37,906 nt of DNA from Hirudo medicinalis (Eukaryota > Annelida > Clitellata > Hirudinida > Hirudinidae): positions 66,704 to 104,609 of the forward strand of contig MPNW01000475.1 of assembly GCA_011800805.1 (NCBI GenBank). Reading direction: 5' to 3'. This document shows positions 37,745-37,906 of this stretch, one piece after another. The first letter of the stretch is position 1, and each line of letters starts with the position of its first letter. The notes beneath the pieces are model-generated. The model did no database searches. It was not told the DNA's origin and saw only the letters and a program-made list of their open reading frames with translations. A program made the translations under genes and the position numbers.

Positions 37745-37906
37745 CACGGAGAGAATGGCACATCAGAATAAGCACCACGTAAAGAAACTCATTGAAAGAG
37801 AGCTTGGAATTAAAGTTCGAGCAGACAATGAAACCTGTGAAGGCTGTATCTATGGAAAAGCTCACAGACTCAAGTTTGGAACTAGAGTGAGAGCAACAGC
37901 ACCAGG
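37745..37906 (+). mobile_element. Copia-type retrotransposon fragment (GAG-pre-integrase), runs off the window
   Basis: From ATG at 37755 the frame reads MAHQNKHHVKKLIERELGIK, then ETCEGCIYGKAHRLKFGTR and VRATAPG. The H-x-x-x...H and CEGCIYGK...RxxF pattern is the GAG-pre-integrase domain that precedes integrase in Copia elements. Just upstream, CACGGAGAGA has one base too many for the expected His-Glu-Arg, so the copy appears frameshifted. The integrase core should lie beyond 37906 if the element continues. Confidence 0.7.

Noticed and set aside
1..37906. CRISPR arrays, bacterial operons, tRNA or rRNA genes
   Set aside because: No regularly spaced repeats with unique spacers, no cloverleaf tRNA and no rRNA segments were seen; the GTTCGAAACCC segments belong to the SINE-like repeats.

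Overview
The window is nuclear DNA of an invertebrate animal: AT-rich, with genes split into short exons by GT-AG introns (the smallest about 60 nt), TATA-box promoters, and many eukaryotic mobile elements. The recognisable host genes are a neurexin, PCMT1, KXD1 and a tandem PAN/Apple-like secreted protein. The neurexin tail ends in EWFI, close to the EWYV ending I recall for arthropod and nematode neurexins, so a protostome is likely. The exact group is not determined.

Layout. 1-6 kb is a transposon graveyard: a Helitron-type repeat fragment, a 5'-truncated non-LTR retrotransposon with an RNase H domain, and the gypsy-type LTR element it interrupts; all are defective. 7.1-18.7 kb, minus strand, is one long gene: a TATA box, a signal-peptide exon, then at least nine PAN/Apple-like domains, each on its own phase 1-1 exon of 231-243 nt. 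Phase 1-1 linker exons of 6-72 nt, rich in Gly, Ser, Thr and Pro, lie between many of them. Its introns hold a gag-only LTR retrotransposon, a solo LTR, nested inverted-repeat elements and SINE-like repeats. 18.8-24.7 kb is a non-coding divide between this gene and the divergent neurexin; it contains a hAT-like element that carries an orphan minus-strand exon.

24.8-30.2 kb, plus strand, is a complete short neurexin of about 654 aa: signal peptide, LNS, EGF, LNS, stalk, one membrane helix and a cytoplasmic tail with a PDZ ligand. The two LNS domains match LNS5 and LNS6 of alpha-neurexin, so this is neither the alpha nor the beta architecture. One exon contains a 127-bp duplication around a single N that breaks the frame and is almost certainly an assembly error.

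30.6-33.6 kb holds decayed non-LTR retrotransposon pieces. 33.98-35.3 kb, minus strand, is PCMT1 (protein-L-isoaspartate methyltransferase), complete in six exons (233 aa). 36.4-37.3 kb, minus strand, is KXD1 (113 aa), complete in four exons. The last 150 bases begin a Copia-type element on the plus strand.

The most unusual features are the PAN-domain gene built from interchangeable symmetric exons and microexons, and the two-LNS neurexin with its own TATA promoter and signal-peptide exon. All gene models come from hand translation and splice-site reading; no database search was run.
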